64,000 nt of DNA from positions 1-64,000 of the forward strand of contig JAWUYA010000016.1 of the NCBI GenBank assembly GCA_034111045.1, written 5' to 3'. This document shows positions 17,801-26,365 of the stretch, piece after piece. Made by a program: the position numbers and the translations under genes. Origin of the DNA: JALJPB01 sp034111045. GTDB lineage: Bacteria; Pseudomonadota; Gammaproteobacteria; Enterobacterales; Alteromonadaceae. The notes under the pieces were generated by a model that made no database searches, had not been told where the DNA came from, and saw only the letters and a program-made list of their open reading frames with translations. Numbering within the stretch: the stretch's first letter is position 1; each line of letters begins with the position of its first letter.

Positions 17801-18031
17801 GGGTACCGATAACATGGCGGTGGTCAGAGGATAAGTGACCTGATCTTGAACCACTTGCGGTGCTTGCCCAGGATAACTGGTTTTTATAATAACCTGTACA
17901 TCAGACAGGTCAGGCAGAGCATCAACAGGGGTGTTTTTGACCGAATACAAACCAGCGAACACTAAAATAAAGGTCGCGAGTAAAACAAAAAAACGATTGT
18001 AAACTGACCAGCGGATTATCGAAGCTATCAT
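14882..18031 (-). CDS. cusA: Cu(I)/Ag(I) efflux RND pump, CusA family
   Basis: A 1049-residue heavy-metal RND transporter with twelve membrane helices and two large periplasmic loops. The proton-relay acid is in GAMTDGAIVMIEN (Asp405). The three methionines that bind Cu(I) or Ag(I) in E. coli CusA are conserved in context: YMPTTYPGIS (Met566), APITMIETFIQ (Met616) and RIDMLATGIK (Met665). These separate it from the zinc/cobalt CzcA group. It pumps monovalent copper or silver from the periplasm through CusB and CusC to the outside, using proton flux. The gene follows cusB by ten bases and precedes two PepSY genes. Confidence 0.95.
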   Translation of the reverse strand: MIASIIRWSVYNRFFVLLATFILVFAGLYSVKNTPVDALPDLSDVQVIIKTSYPGQAPQVVQDQVTYPLTTAMLSVPGAETVRGFSFFGDSYVYVIFSDETDLYWARSRVLEYLSQVASRLPANAKPQLGPDATGVGWVYLYALIDKTGQHDISQLRSLQDWFLKYELQTVKGVSEVAALGGMVKQYQVRVNPDKLRAFGIPLSLIQHAIKEGNQEIGASVVEMAEAEYMVRATGYIKSVTDLEHIPLGVNENGTPLLLKDVADIGTGPQMRRGIAELNGEGETVGGIIVMRFGENAQQVIEGVKVKLEQLKQGLPDGVEIVTVYDRSDLIERSVDNLSDKLIEEFIVVALICVIFLFHLRSSLVAVMTLPIAILVAFMIMHWQGLNANIMSLGGIAIAIGAMTDGAIVMIENMHKHMERTPLTDKNRWQIVIDSATEVGPALFFSLLIITVSFVPVFTLEAQEGRMFAPLAFTKTYSMAAAAALAITLVPVLMGYFIRGKIIPEQKNPINRLLTRLYMPALKIVLRFPKRALVTVLLLFAVGIWPLDKIGSEFIPPFNEGDLMYMPTTYPGISIGQARQLLQQTDKLIYTVPEVKTVFGKIGRAETATDPAPITMIETFIQFKPKEQWREGTSMESLKLELDALVKLPGITNAWVMPIKTRIDMLATGIKTPVGIKISGPKLETIQQIGQQLEVILKNVDGTASVYSERVAGGRYIKVDIERAKAARYGLNISEIQQVVATAIGGMNVTQTVEGLERYPVNLRYPQDYRDSPEQLSLLPIVTANGQRISLGDVANILIEDGPPGIKSENARLIGWAFIDIEGVDIGSYVDNAQVVVREQLDLPAGYSIAWAGQYEYMERAKEKLNYVIPLTLAIIILLLYINFRNVIEVMMIMGTVPLAMVGSIWLMYLEGYNFSVAVGVGFIALAGVAVEIGVIMLVYLNQSFDALLKNHQENGITTTKEHIRQAVLQGAGMRVRPVMMTAATIILGLLPILYGTGTGSEVMSRIAAPMVGGMGSAVILTLLVLPVLYYLWRSAPYKSDRTIILASD

Positions 18032-18041
18032 TGGGCTATTC

Positions 18042-19544
18042 CTAGTGGTTGCTGTGATCAGTTGTTACTGATAGGTCTTCAATTTTGGTGATGATGAACT
18101 CCCCATCACGGATGTCAAAGGTAAAATCAACCAAACTGCCTTGACGTAAATTTGCTAAGTCAGCATGGCTTAAGCTTTTATCGAAAATAAAATCTAAGGT
18201 CGCTGCTTCTCTTTGCCATTTTTCAATGGGTCCTCGACTAATATTGACCATGCCATAGTTGAGCTTTATCGAATTGATTGTACCGGTGGCAGAGGCGGAA
18301 ATAACCTTAATATCTGTTGGGTCATCAAAAGACATACGTTTAAAGTCTGACGATTTACTCGACTCTGAGTCGACTAAAAATTGTGCCGAACTGACGACGT
18401 TATCACCGACAGATAAACCTGATAAAATTTGTACATGGTCACTGTCAAAACTACCTGCGGTCACCGCAATAGACTTAAAATAACCACCACCTAATGCCAA
18501 TACCACTCGATCTTGATTCCCTGTACGAATCAGCGCCTCTTTTGGGATTAACAAACTCTTCTCTTCACTGTCAGTATGAATGATAACCTGAGCAAACATA
18601 TTTGGTTTAAACTCTCCTAACTCATTTTTAAAACGTAGTCTTACTCTTACCGTACGCGTTTTCGCGTCCAAGGTTGGATAAACATAATCAACCTTACCTT
18701 GCCAAGTTTTTCCGGGTAAATAATCAAGTGTCATAGTAACGGCTGTGCCATTTTTAACTAAAGACGCTTGGCGCTCAAAAACTTGAGCTTCAACCCAAAC
18801 TTCTGACAGATCACCAATCGATAGCAACATAGTCCCGGGTTTAACAAAAAAGCCCTCTCGGATATAAAGGTTTTCAATTACGCCATTTTGTGGGGCATAA
18901 AAAGTAATGTTTTGTTTAACTTTACCTGTTTTTTTCAAGGTGTCGATGGACTTTTCAGGCAATTGTAGTGCAATCAAACGGTTAGTGGCGGCTTGAATTA
19001 GTCGAGTGTTTTTTCGATCTAGCGCCAGTATCAACTCTTCTTGTGCATTAACTAATTCAGGAGAGTAAATCTCATAAATCGCTTGACCCTTTGTTACACG
19101 ATTACCGACAGAATTAACATAAAGCTTATCAATCCAACCCTCAACTCTCGGATGAAGGTGCACGAGTTTATCTTCATCATAGGCAACGTAACCCACGGTA
19201 CTAATTTTTGTATGTAATGCTTGAAGTTTTACCCTAGCTGTTCTAACGCCTAAGTTATTAATAACCTCTGGTGAAATACGAATAGTACCCGGACCTTCAT
19301 CAAAAACCTTATTTTCATCATTATGATAGACAGGTACTAAGTCCATCCCCATAGGTGATTTTCCCGGTTTATCTCGACGATAATTGGCATCCATAGGTGC
19401 GACCCAATACTTAAGTTTTGGTTGAGTATTTGTTGTTTCTACAGGAGCAACTTCGCTATTAACCCAAAGCAGTAAATAAACAGCTATGGTAATAATAGAG
19501 CCCATGGCCGCAGAAAAGAGTAAATTCAAGGGGATTTTTTTCAT
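18042..19544 (-). CDS. cusB: Efflux adaptor CusB with C-terminal CusF-like domain
   Basis: A 500-residue periplasmic adaptor. It has an N-terminal membrane anchor (8-28), a heavy-metal-binding segment YWVAPMDANYRRDKPGKSP to MGMDLVPVY (46-73), then the hairpin, lipoyl and beta-barrel parts of the RND adaptor family. A C-terminal domain (about 415-490) begins ATGTINSIKLNYGMVNISR and resembles CusF, the periplasmic Cu(I)/Ag(I) chaperone that is a separate gene in E. coli. Its usual Met and Trp ligands are only partly visible (KWQREAATLDF in place of the WPAMTM-type loop), so metal binding there is doubtful. Start and cusC stop overlap by four bases. Confidence 0.92.
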   Translation of the reverse strand: MKKIPLNLLFSAAMGSIITIAVYLLLWVNSEVAPVETTNTQPKLKYWVAPMDANYRRDKPGKSPMGMDLVPVYHNDENKVFDEGPGTIRISPEVINNLGVRTARVKLQALHTKISTVGYVAYDEDKLVHLHPRVEGWIDKLYVNSVGNRVTKGQAIYEIYSPELVNAQEELILALDRKNTRLIQAATNRLIALQLPEKSIDTLKKTGKVKQNITFYAPQNGVIENLYIREGFFVKPGTMLLSIGDLSEVWVEAQVFERQASLVKNGTAVTMTLDYLPGKTWQGKVDYVYPTLDAKTRTVRVRLRFKNELGEFKPNMFAQVIIHTDSEEKSLLIPKEALIRTGNQDRVVLALGGGYFKSIAVTAGSFDSDHVQILSGLSVGDNVVSSAQFLVDSESSKSSDFKRMSFDDPTDIKVISASATGTINSIKLNYGMVNISRGPIEKWQREAATLDFIFDKSLSHADLANLRQGSLVDFTFDIRDGEFIITKIEDLSVTTDHSNH

Positions 19545-20971
19545 TTTGAGGCTCCATGGGCTGGGCGTTGGTTGTTAGATGTCGGCAGACTACCCACAAA
19601 TAAATAATTTAATTCAAGGATGATTTTTTGTTGCTCAACTTCAATCGCTAGTTGATCAATCTCAGCATTTAACACAGCAATTTTTGCACGAACAACGTCT
19701 GAAAAGTCACCGTCATCATTGGTATAAGCGGTTAACGAGGCTTCCGCTTGATCATGGGTTTGCGGTAAAAGTTTGCTCCGATATAAGACTAACCGATCAT
19801 TTATCCGTAATAAGCGCCCTTTGCCACTTGCGTATGCACCGAACAATTGCCTGAGTAACAAAACCTTTTCGGTTTTACTTGCCTCTGTTTGAGCAATAGC
19901 CGATTTAACCTCTTGATCTTGTCGGTTTGCGGTAAAGAAGGGTAAATCAAAGGTCACAGCAACTGACATAAAATCAGCTCTTGAATTACCGCTAGGGTCA
20001 CCATCTCGATAACCATAACTGGCATTAACGCCCCATTCAGGTTTGTATTTTTGCTGAGCTAAGCTGACACCTGTTTGGGTTGCTTGAATCTTTTTATCAA
20101 TGGCCATCACCGCAGGGTGTTGATTAAAGTATGTCACTAATTGCACAGGCTTTTGCCACTGTGTTGTGTAAATTAATGCCGAATGTTGTAAATTAATTTC
20201 AACTAACTTTTCACCTAAATTAATATCATGTAAGGCAAACCCTTCGGCTTCATCATTAGAGCTATTATCGATTAAATAGCGAGTAAGCCATGGCACTAAC
20301 TGCCCTTCAAAGCGATTTTTTTGTTGAGCAAGCTGATCAAGTTGATCGTCCAAACGAGTTAATTCAAGTTGAGCTCGAACAATATCTTGCTGACGTGTTT
20401 TACCCAAAGCGGACGAATAACTCGCTTGGGTAATATCGGCAAGTTGTTCAAACAAAGAGCGGTTTTTTTCTATCAAAATAATACTTTGCTGTATGCGATA
20501 AGCATCCAGCCATAAACTTCCAACAGTCACAGCAATTTTAGCTTCTCTGTCTTGACGCTCAAACGGATAAACTTGTGATTGAAACGTTAACTGCTGATTT
20601 TTTATCGCTAGGGTATCACCGCGAGGAAACATTTGTGTCAACCCTACTTTAAATTGGGTCATTGCCTCTTGAGAAAAATCAAAACCATTGGTGGGTAAAT
20701 TAGCAATAGCCAATGAAACGTTAGGATCAGGTAAAGTTTCAACGGCACGACTTAAAGCTAGCAAGGCATTTTGTTGGTGTTTATTGCCTGTAAGCCAAGG
20801 ATCATATTGTTGTGCCAAGGTTATTGCTCGCTCAAAGCTTAAAACGTCTTTGTTATCTGCTGCAGCCGAAGCTACGGTAAATGATAGCATTGTCAGTATG
20901 AGCGCTGAATAGCTGAAAAACACACCCGGTTTAGTTACAATTTTTTGTTTATTTATCAATGAAAAAAGCAT
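19541..20971 (-). CDS. cusC: TolC-family outer membrane channel (CusC-like)
   Basis: A 476-residue outer-membrane efflux protein. A hydrophobic signal region (about residues 15-36, ending VASAAA) is followed by the first of two OEP repeats, from LSFERAITLAQQYDPWL, with LPDPNVSLAIANLP and the long helical segments typical of TolC-like proteins. The ATG at 20971 is chosen because AGGTGGG lies just upstream; the frame can be read further to a TTG at 21013, which lacks a site. No lipobox Cys is seen after the signal, unlike E. coli CusC. It forms the exit duct for the CusBA pump. Confidence 0.9.
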   Translation of the reverse strand: MLFSLINKQKIVTKPGVFFSYSALILTMLSFTVASAAADNKDVLSFERAITLAQQYDPWLTGNKHQQNALLALSRAVETLPDPNVSLAIANLPTNGFDFSQEAMTQFKVGLTQMFPRGDTLAIKNQQLTFQSQVYPFERQDREAKIAVTVGSLWLDAYRIQQSIILIEKNRSLFEQLADITQASYSSALGKTRQQDIVRAQLELTRLDDQLDQLAQQKNRFEGQLVPWLTRYLIDNSSNDEAEGFALHDINLGEKLVEINLQHSALIYTTQWQKPVQLVTYFNQHPAVMAIDKKIQATQTGVSLAQQKYKPEWGVNASYGYRDGDPSGNSRADFMSVAVTFDLPFFTANRQDQEVKSAIAQTEASKTEKVLLLRQLFGAYASGKGRLLRINDRLVLYRSKLLPQTHDQAEASLTAYTNDDGDFSDVVRAKIAVLNAEIDQLAIEVEQQKIILELNYLFVGSLPTSNNQRPAHGASK

Positions 20972-21087
20972 ATTTCCCACCTGTAGGAATAAAAAACATG
21001 TATTTATGCTCAAGAATTATAGTCTTAATCACATAATTAATTCATGCTAGGTTTTTTAAGATATGAACGTATGTAAAGGTAAAATTC

Positions 21088-21101
21088 GGACAGATTTGTC
21101 C
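21088..21101. promoter_or_regulatory. Candidate operator upstream of cusC
   Basis: GGACA-gatt-TGTCC is an inverted repeat with 5-bp arms, inside aaaattc...tgtttac. It lies 117 bases upstream of the cusC ATG and just after the small upstream gene. Its GACA/TGTC core recalls the TGACAnnnnTGTCA-type copper boxes of CusR/CopR response regulators, but no such regulator gene is in the window. Confidence 0.4.
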
Positions 21102-21109
21102 TGTGTTTA

Positions 21110-21481
21110 CTAAAATATAGGAGGTCGGTAAAGTGAAGTTAACAATTTATTGGACAGTAAATTAACACGTTTTTCAATTTTTTGAGATAATATATCGCCG
21201 TTGTAAACTAAAAAAACGCTAGATAATGTTGCTGAAATTGATAAACTCATTGGGCATTTACACTCTTGCTGACAGCAATCAGCAACAGTCATCTTTTCAA
21301 TATTGCTTGAGTCAGACATGGGATCATCGACCATGACATGATGCATCATCATGGCACCTGACATTTCCATCGTTTTCATGTCGTCACAAGTTAGCGACTT
21401 TGATGCCACTGATTGGCCGACGAAAGTCAACAATACCAAAAAAACTACTAATAGTTTATGCTTTATCAGGTTTACACTCAA
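21110..21481 (-). CDS. Small exported Met/His/Cys-rich protein, likely metal-binding
   Basis: A 123-residue protein with a clear signal peptide (about 1-27, ending SVASKS). It is followed by a Met/His/Cys-rich stretch with SGAMMMHHVMVDDPM and VADCCQQECKCPM (about 40-77), the kind of residues that bind Cu(I) or Ag(I). The start is probably a TTG at 21481, because an in-frame stop lies three codons upstream and the next ATG is past the signal peptide. It lies first in the cus group on the same strand. Similar small proteins occur beside cusCBA in related bacteria; the function is unknown and metal binding is inferred from composition and place. Confidence 0.7.
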   Translation of the reverse strand: MSVNLIKHKLLVVFLVLLTFVGQSVASKSLTCDDMKTMEMSGAMMMHHVMVDDPMSDSSNIEKMTVADCCQQECKCPMSLSISATLSSVFLVYNGDILSQKIEKRVNLLSNKLLTSLYRPPIF

Positions 21482-21689
21482 AGAAATTCAGCCCGAGTTT
21501 AAGATGTATCAATAGAGGCTTCCATAGTAAAAGAAAATAAATTTCAAAGCTATAGCTAAAGTCATTAATAAAATAATAGGAACTCCCCTTGACACTATTA
21601 TACTTAGCCTATGGGTTGGTCAATCCGGGCGAAAGGTACGGCTAATAATGGCAAAATATTATCTTGTTGCATAACAATCAGTAAGACCT

Positions 21690-22976
21690 TTAAGGAACAA
21701 TCACATCGATCACAAGTTCAATCGGTTCTGTTGTGCTCACATTAATGTCTGTTTTCTCTGCTTTGAAATCCCCACTTTTTATACCAACGCCACCAGTTTT
21801 TGAAACTACCGCATATATATTAACCACTTCAACACTGCTTAATGTCGCTTGTGGGCTCATTGCTCTAGCATTATTTAACACTATAGTGGTTGGTAGGTCA
21901 CTTGCCTTAATTTTTACCGCAGCAACCGGCATTCTAGTGCCATTATTAGGAACGGCATAAACAAACACTATTTTATCTTCACTTTGGCTAAGCTTGTCAT
22001 TGATTTCAGCACTGAGTGACACCTTCAACACCAGTTGCGGGCCTTGCTGAGAGTCATCAGCACCTTGGGTAGTTGGTAATGGCGAGGTTCTTGTTAAAGA
22101 TAAACGATTTTTTGATTCAATGATCGCGTCTTTTAGCGCGGCAACATTAACAGTGTTACTGCCAGAATCTACAACACGCTGCCAATAATCAATCGCTTGT
22201 TGGTACTTTAGGTTGATAAAGTTATGCATACCTAACAGAATGTTTGTTGCAGGGTCTGCAGGGTCTAATGCTAAAGCACGATCGATTAACTGTTGAACAT
22301 TGTCATCAATTTTTTGATCATTACGATAATAACTTGCCTGAGCTTTAGCGCCAAGGATGTCTGCATGCTCACCTTCAATGGCGATAACACGGTCAAACGC
22401 TTTTATCGCATTATCAAAATCGCCTGCTCCAACAAGTACTTGACCAAGTTCATACCAAGTATTAGCCTGCTCTGGATTTTGTTCAATTTTATTTTTTAAT
22501 GCTTGAATTTGCACTTTTAATTGCTGTTCTTGATTAAGTGTTTGTTGCACCTGTTCATTAGCAACCACGGCTTTGGTATCGATTTGTTGATAACTGCCAG
22601 ATTGTAAATAAAAAGCAAAACTAAAAACAAATACAAATAAGCTAATAAATATTGGCCAAACTAGTGATAAAGGCTTAATAGTTATTGTTTGGTTTTGTTG
22701 AAATTGCTGCTCTTCATCGCTATTTTGTTCAATATCTTGCAGTAAACCTTTTTCTAACTCGCTCAATAAATATTGATGATTTTCTTCATCAATACCACCT
22801 TCCTGATAATCTTTTTCAATTTCAGCTTTATGCTCGTGATATAGACGAACATTAGTTTCATCGCGCAAGTTTTCTACAGGGGCATTTTTCGTTTGATTTG
22901 AGCGTATAAAATGCCCCCAAACAACAACAAGAATAAGCAATAAAAAAACGACTATGGTAATTATTAATTCAATCAT
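21690..22976 (-). CDS. ccmI: Cytochrome c biogenesis protein CcmI
   Basis: A 428-residue bipartite protein: an N-terminal membrane helix (3-22), a charged cytoplasmic segment with the family mark RLYHEHKAEIEKDYQEGGID, a second membrane helix (about 107-124), then a periplasmic TPR domain (about 170-280) and a C-terminal beta domain. CcmI binds the C-terminus of apocytochrome c and delivers it to the CcmF/CcmH haem ligation complex. It is last in the ccmFGHI arm, 56 bases after ccmH. Confidence 0.93.
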   Translation of the reverse strand: MIELIITIVVFLLLILVVVWGHFIRSNQTKNAPVENLRDETNVRLYHEHKAEIEKDYQEGGIDEENHQYLLSELEKGLLQDIEQNSDEEQQFQQNQTITIKPLSLVWPIFISLFVFVFSFAFYLQSGSYQQIDTKAVVANEQVQQTLNQEQQLKVQIQALKNKIEQNPEQANTWYELGQVLVGAGDFDNAIKAFDRVIAIEGEHADILGAKAQASYYRNDQKIDDNVQQLIDRALALDPADPATNILLGMHNFINLKYQQAIDYWQRVVDSGSNTVNVAALKDAIIESKNRLSLTRTSPLPTTQGADDSQQGPQLVLKVSLSAEINDKLSQSEDKIVFVYAVPNNGTRMPVAAVKIKASDLPTTIVLNNARAMSPQATLSSVEVVNIYAVVSKTGGVGIKSGDFKAEKTDINVSTTEPIELVIDVIVP

Positions 22977-23032
22977 AAGGGTTCTTATTTTTCTGTTTAA
23001 CTGAGTCAGTTGTATAAATTAACTGACTAACG

Positions 23033-23515
23033 TTATAAATCTTTATCTTTTAACAGCGCAGTTAATTTATCTTTTTCATCTACAGATAACTCAACTTTTT
23101 TGCGTTCAATAGGCTTTCGTCGGACAATAAACACCACCACTAAAACGCCAATTAATATAAGAACGGCAGGGCCAAACCAAAGCACATAAGTTAGGCTATT
23201 CACTCTAGGACGGTAAAGAACAAAATCGCCATAGCGTGCCACCATGTAATTCATGATTTCGATATCAGCTTTACCTTGATGTAATAATTCATAAACTTCA
23301 CGGCGTAAATCTTTAGCAATGGGTGAGTTGGAGTCAGCCAAGTTTTGATTTTGACATTTAGGGCAACGAAGCTCTTTATTTAATTCATTAAAGCGTTTTT
23401 CAGTTACCGCATCATTAAATGCATAGGTATCAACGGGGCTTGCAAACACCGTTGTTGAAATAACCACATAAAAAAATAAAAAACCGATACTCGTTTTAAA
23501 CAATAAGTTAATCAT
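23033..23515 (-). CDS. ccmH: Cytochrome c biogenesis protein CcmH
   Basis: A 160-residue thiol protein with signal peptide (about 1-25) and one C-terminal membrane helix near residues 103-127. The haem-ligation redox motif is LRCPKCQNQNLADS (Cys51, Cys54), the canonical LRCxxCQ. ARYGDFVLYRP is also a family mark. CcmH reduces apocytochrome thiols in the periplasm. The ATG at 23515, overlapping the ccmG stop by eight bases, gives a normal signal peptide. The frame extends to an ATG at 23554 and a TTG at 23560, which would put a polar leader ahead of it. Confidence 0.93.
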   Translation of the reverse strand: MINLLFKTSIGFLFFYVVISTTVFASPVDTYAFNDAVTEKRFNELNKELRCPKCQNQNLADSNSPIAKDLRREVYELLHQGKADIEIMNYMVARYGDFVLYRPRVNSLTYVLWFGPAVLILIGVLVVVFIVRRKPIERKKVELSVDEKDKLTALLKDKDL

Positions 23516-24080
23516 CACTATTAACGCCTGTTGTTTGGTCAGATTGATGTTCATGTTCAATCATCTTGATGATTGGCAAAAATTTTGCTTGCCAAACACG
23601 AGCATCAATAGGGCCTACATGTTTCATGCGGATGATACCATTGAGGTCAATGACAAAAGTTTCTGGTGCCGCGGTAACTCCTAGGTCCACACCTAAACGT
23701 CCTGACTCATCAAAGATAGAAAACACATAGGGGTCTTCATAATCTTTTAACCACTGGTTTGCTGCAATACGCTCGTCTTTATAATTAAGACCATATAAAG
23801 CGACACGGCCACTTTTAGCAATATCAACAAGATAAGGGTGTTCGTATTTACAATAAACACACCATGTCCCCCAGACATTGAGTAAACTAATTTTTCCTTT
23901 CAAATCATCTTGCGTGATGGTTTGAGACTCATCGGTTAATTTAGTTAAGCTAAACTCAGGCATTGGCTTACCAATGAGTGCTGATGGAATGTCTTTGGGA
24001 TCAAGTGATAAACCACGATAAAGTACTAGTCCTAATGCCAAGACTAAAATGAGCGGTAAAAAGCGGATCAATGTATTCAT
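23508..24080 (-). CDS. ccmG: Thiol:disulfide interchange protein CcmG/DsbE
   Basis: A 190-residue membrane-anchored thioredoxin-like protein. The N-terminal helix (4-22) anchors it, and the active site is WGTWCVYCKYEHP (Cys74, Cys77). Most CcmG proteins have WCPTC or WCPSC, so the inner pair Val-Tyr is unusual. The cis-proline strand is TAAPETFVIDLNG. It keeps apocytochrome c cysteines reduced for haem attachment. It begins 12 bases after ccmF and overlaps ccmH. Confidence 0.94.
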   Translation of the reverse strand: MNTLIRFLPLILVLALGLVLYRGLSLDPKDIPSALIGKPMPEFSLTKLTDESQTITQDDLKGKISLLNVWGTWCVYCKYEHPYLVDIAKSGRVALYGLNYKDERIAANQWLKDYEDPYVFSIFDESGRLGVDLGVTAAPETFVIDLNGIIRMKHVGPIDARVWQAKFLPIIKMIEHEHQSDQTTGVNSDD

Positions 24081-24091
24081 TATAAATTTAC

Positions 24092-26074
24092 CTAACTTGC
24101 CAGTGCATTAGCAGTTGTTAGCTGCGCTTTTTTGTTTTGTTTTACGGCTTTTCTGCGTCTGTATCGTTTGTCTAAAATAGCTAATATCCCACCGATACAC
24201 ATAAAAATAGCCCCTAACCATATCCAACGAACAAAAGGTTTGTAATGCACACGAATCGCCCAAGCTCCTCCGTCGAGTGGTTCGCCAAGTGCTACATAGA
24301 CATCTCTAAATAAGCCGGGATCTATAGCCGCTTCAGTCATACCCATGGTTTGAACCAGATAACTACGACGTTCAGGTTTCAGTAAACTGACAAAGTCACC
24401 ATTTTTATATAGTCTTATTTGTCCTTGTTCGGCGCTATAGTTTGGACCTTCAACCTGCTTAGTTCCGTTAAATTCTATCTGGTAACTCGATACCGCAACT
24501 TTGTCACCGTTAAACATTTTTACATTCGTTTCAGTTTCATAAGCAGATACTAGCGTCACACCAACGATCGTGACGGCGATACCGGTATGAGCCATTGTCA
24601 TACCAAACTGACTCAAAGTTAAACGGCTCAATTGCCATTGACCATTAGGTAATTGAGCTTGATTAACGAGCTCTTTAGCAACCACTAAAAACACCCAAAG
24701 TGCTAAGGAAATCCCCATCATCACCATGAGATTAAATTCACCGTGATAAAGAAATGGAAATGCGAAGCCAACAAGCAGACTCATGACTGAGGTTTTAGGT
24801 ATAAGTTTACGGAGTTCACCTTTCTTGGCTTTTTTCCAACGGATCATTGGGCCAATGCCCATAACAATGAATAATAAACTCATGATTGGCACAAATACCG
24901 CATTAAAATACGGAGGACCTACTGAAATTTTACCTAATCCCATGGCATCAACAAATAGCGGATAAAGTGTCCCTAATAAAACGGTCGTCGCCGCTATGAC
25001 TAAAACAATATTACAAATGAGGAGTGCTGTTTCACGGGAATACAGAGCAAAACGACTAAATGTTGCCACCTTATTGGCTCTAAAGGCATATAAGGTTAAA
25101 GACCCTCCGACCGCTATTGCTAATAAAAACAAGATAAATGAACCACGAGTAGGGTCAGCCGCAAATGAGTGCACTGAAGTTAATACGCCAGAGCGAACAA
25201 TAAAGGTACCTAATAAACTTAAACTAAAGACAAAAATTGATAACAGCACCGTCCAATTTTTAAAAGTGCCTCGCTTTTCAGTTACCGCTAATGAATGGAT
25301 CAGAGCGGTGCCGACTAGCCATGGCATAAAAGAAGCATTTTCTACGGGATCCCAAAACCACCAGCCACCCCAACCTAGTTCGTAGTATGCCCACCAACTA
25401 CCCAAAGCAATACCCGCAGTTAAAAATACCCAAGCAGCGACCACCCAAGGTCGAGCCCAACGCGCCCAAGCCGCATCTAACTTACCACACATCAATGCCG
25501 CAATAGCAAAAGCAAAAGCAACTGAAAAACCAACATAACCTAAATAAAGCATGGGTGGATGAATAATAAGACCAATATCTTGTAATAGTGGATTTAAATC
25601 GCGCCCCTCCATAGGAATGGGAAATATGCGTTCAAATGGGTTGGAGGTCAGTAAAGTAAAAGCCATAAACCCTACAGCGACCATACCCATTATTGATAAC
25701 ACACGGGCTATAAACGCATCATCGATACCTTTACTATTAATAGCAACCGCTATGGTCCAGCCTGTTAACGCAAAAACCCATAAAAGCAAAGAGCCCTCAT
25801 GTCCGCCCCAAACGGCGCTGATTTTAAAATAATAAGGCAGATGACTGTTAGAATGGCTAGCAATATATAGTACAGAAAAGTCATCATTTACAAAACTATA
25901 AGCAAGCAAAATTATGCTGATAGTCGTAAAAGCAAACATACCAAAGGTTAACGGCTTGGCGTAAGTAAATAATTTATGTTGCTTAGTAGCAACGCCAATC
26001 ATAGGGATAACGCTTAAACAAAGGGCAAATGCCATTGCAACAATCAGTGCAAAGTGGCCAATTTCTGGTATCAT
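24092..26074 (-). CDS. ccmF: Cytochrome c haem lyase subunit CcmF
   Basis: A 660-residue polytopic membrane protein of the haem-handling family. The tryptophan-rich WWD segment reads WGGWWFWDPVENASFMPWL, and the N-terminus MIPEIGHFALI is the family standard. The ATG at 26074 is chosen, with GGAGA just upstream; the in-frame TTG at 26086 would place that ribosome site inside the gene. CcmF takes haem from holo-CcmE and joins it to reduced CXXCH apocytochrome. It leads the ccmFGHI arm, divergent from ccmABCDE. Confidence 0.97.
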   Translation of the reverse strand: MIPEIGHFALIVAMAFALCLSVIPMIGVATKQHKLFTYAKPLTFGMFAFTTISIILLAYSFVNDDFSVLYIASHSNSHLPYYFKISAVWGGHEGSLLLWVFALTGWTIAVAINSKGIDDAFIARVLSIMGMVAVGFMAFTLLTSNPFERIFPIPMEGRDLNPLLQDIGLIIHPPMLYLGYVGFSVAFAFAIAALMCGKLDAAWARWARPWVVAAWVFLTAGIALGSWWAYYELGWGGWWFWDPVENASFMPWLVGTALIHSLAVTEKRGTFKNWTVLLSIFVFSLSLLGTFIVRSGVLTSVHSFAADPTRGSFILFLLAIAVGGSLTLYAFRANKVATFSRFALYSRETALLICNIVLVIAATTVLLGTLYPLFVDAMGLGKISVGPPYFNAVFVPIMSLLFIVMGIGPMIRWKKAKKGELRKLIPKTSVMSLLVGFAFPFLYHGEFNLMVMMGISLALWVFLVVAKELVNQAQLPNGQWQLSRLTLSQFGMTMAHTGIAVTIVGVTLVSAYETETNVKMFNGDKVAVSSYQIEFNGTKQVEGPNYSAEQGQIRLYKNGDFVSLLKPERRSYLVQTMGMTEAAIDPGLFRDVYVALGEPLDGGAWAIRVHYKPFVRWIWLGAIFMCIGGILAILDKRYRRRKAVKQNKKAQLTTANALAS

Positions 26075-26365
26075 TTTTATCTCCAATCATTTTATTACAT
26101 AGGAATAAAATGAAAGTTAGCTAATAGCGTGGTAATTTATATCTGTGGTATCACAAAACATAAGGATTCTAGCATCATAGTTAGCGCATTTACATACTCA
26201 AAGCAGAGTTAAATTTGTTACAATTTATACTAGCCTTTACTTGGCGATATATTATGATATCGGATAAATTAATCGTGAGATTTAAATTAGCTATTAACAA
26301 CAATTTTCAGTGATGACCCTTACTGAAATATTGAGTAATACTACCCTAACTTAAAGTGAATCCCT
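26075..26365. other. Divergent ccmF / ccmA control region
   Basis: About 290 bases without a gene, holding promoters for both arms of cytochrome c maturation. It is AT-rich; no FNR-type (TTGATnnnnATCAA) site was found by eye. Confidence 0.5.

Noticed and set aside
14882..18031. Zinc/cobalt CzcA-type pump
   Set aside because: The three Met residues specific to Cu(I)/Ag(I) transport in CusA are conserved in context.
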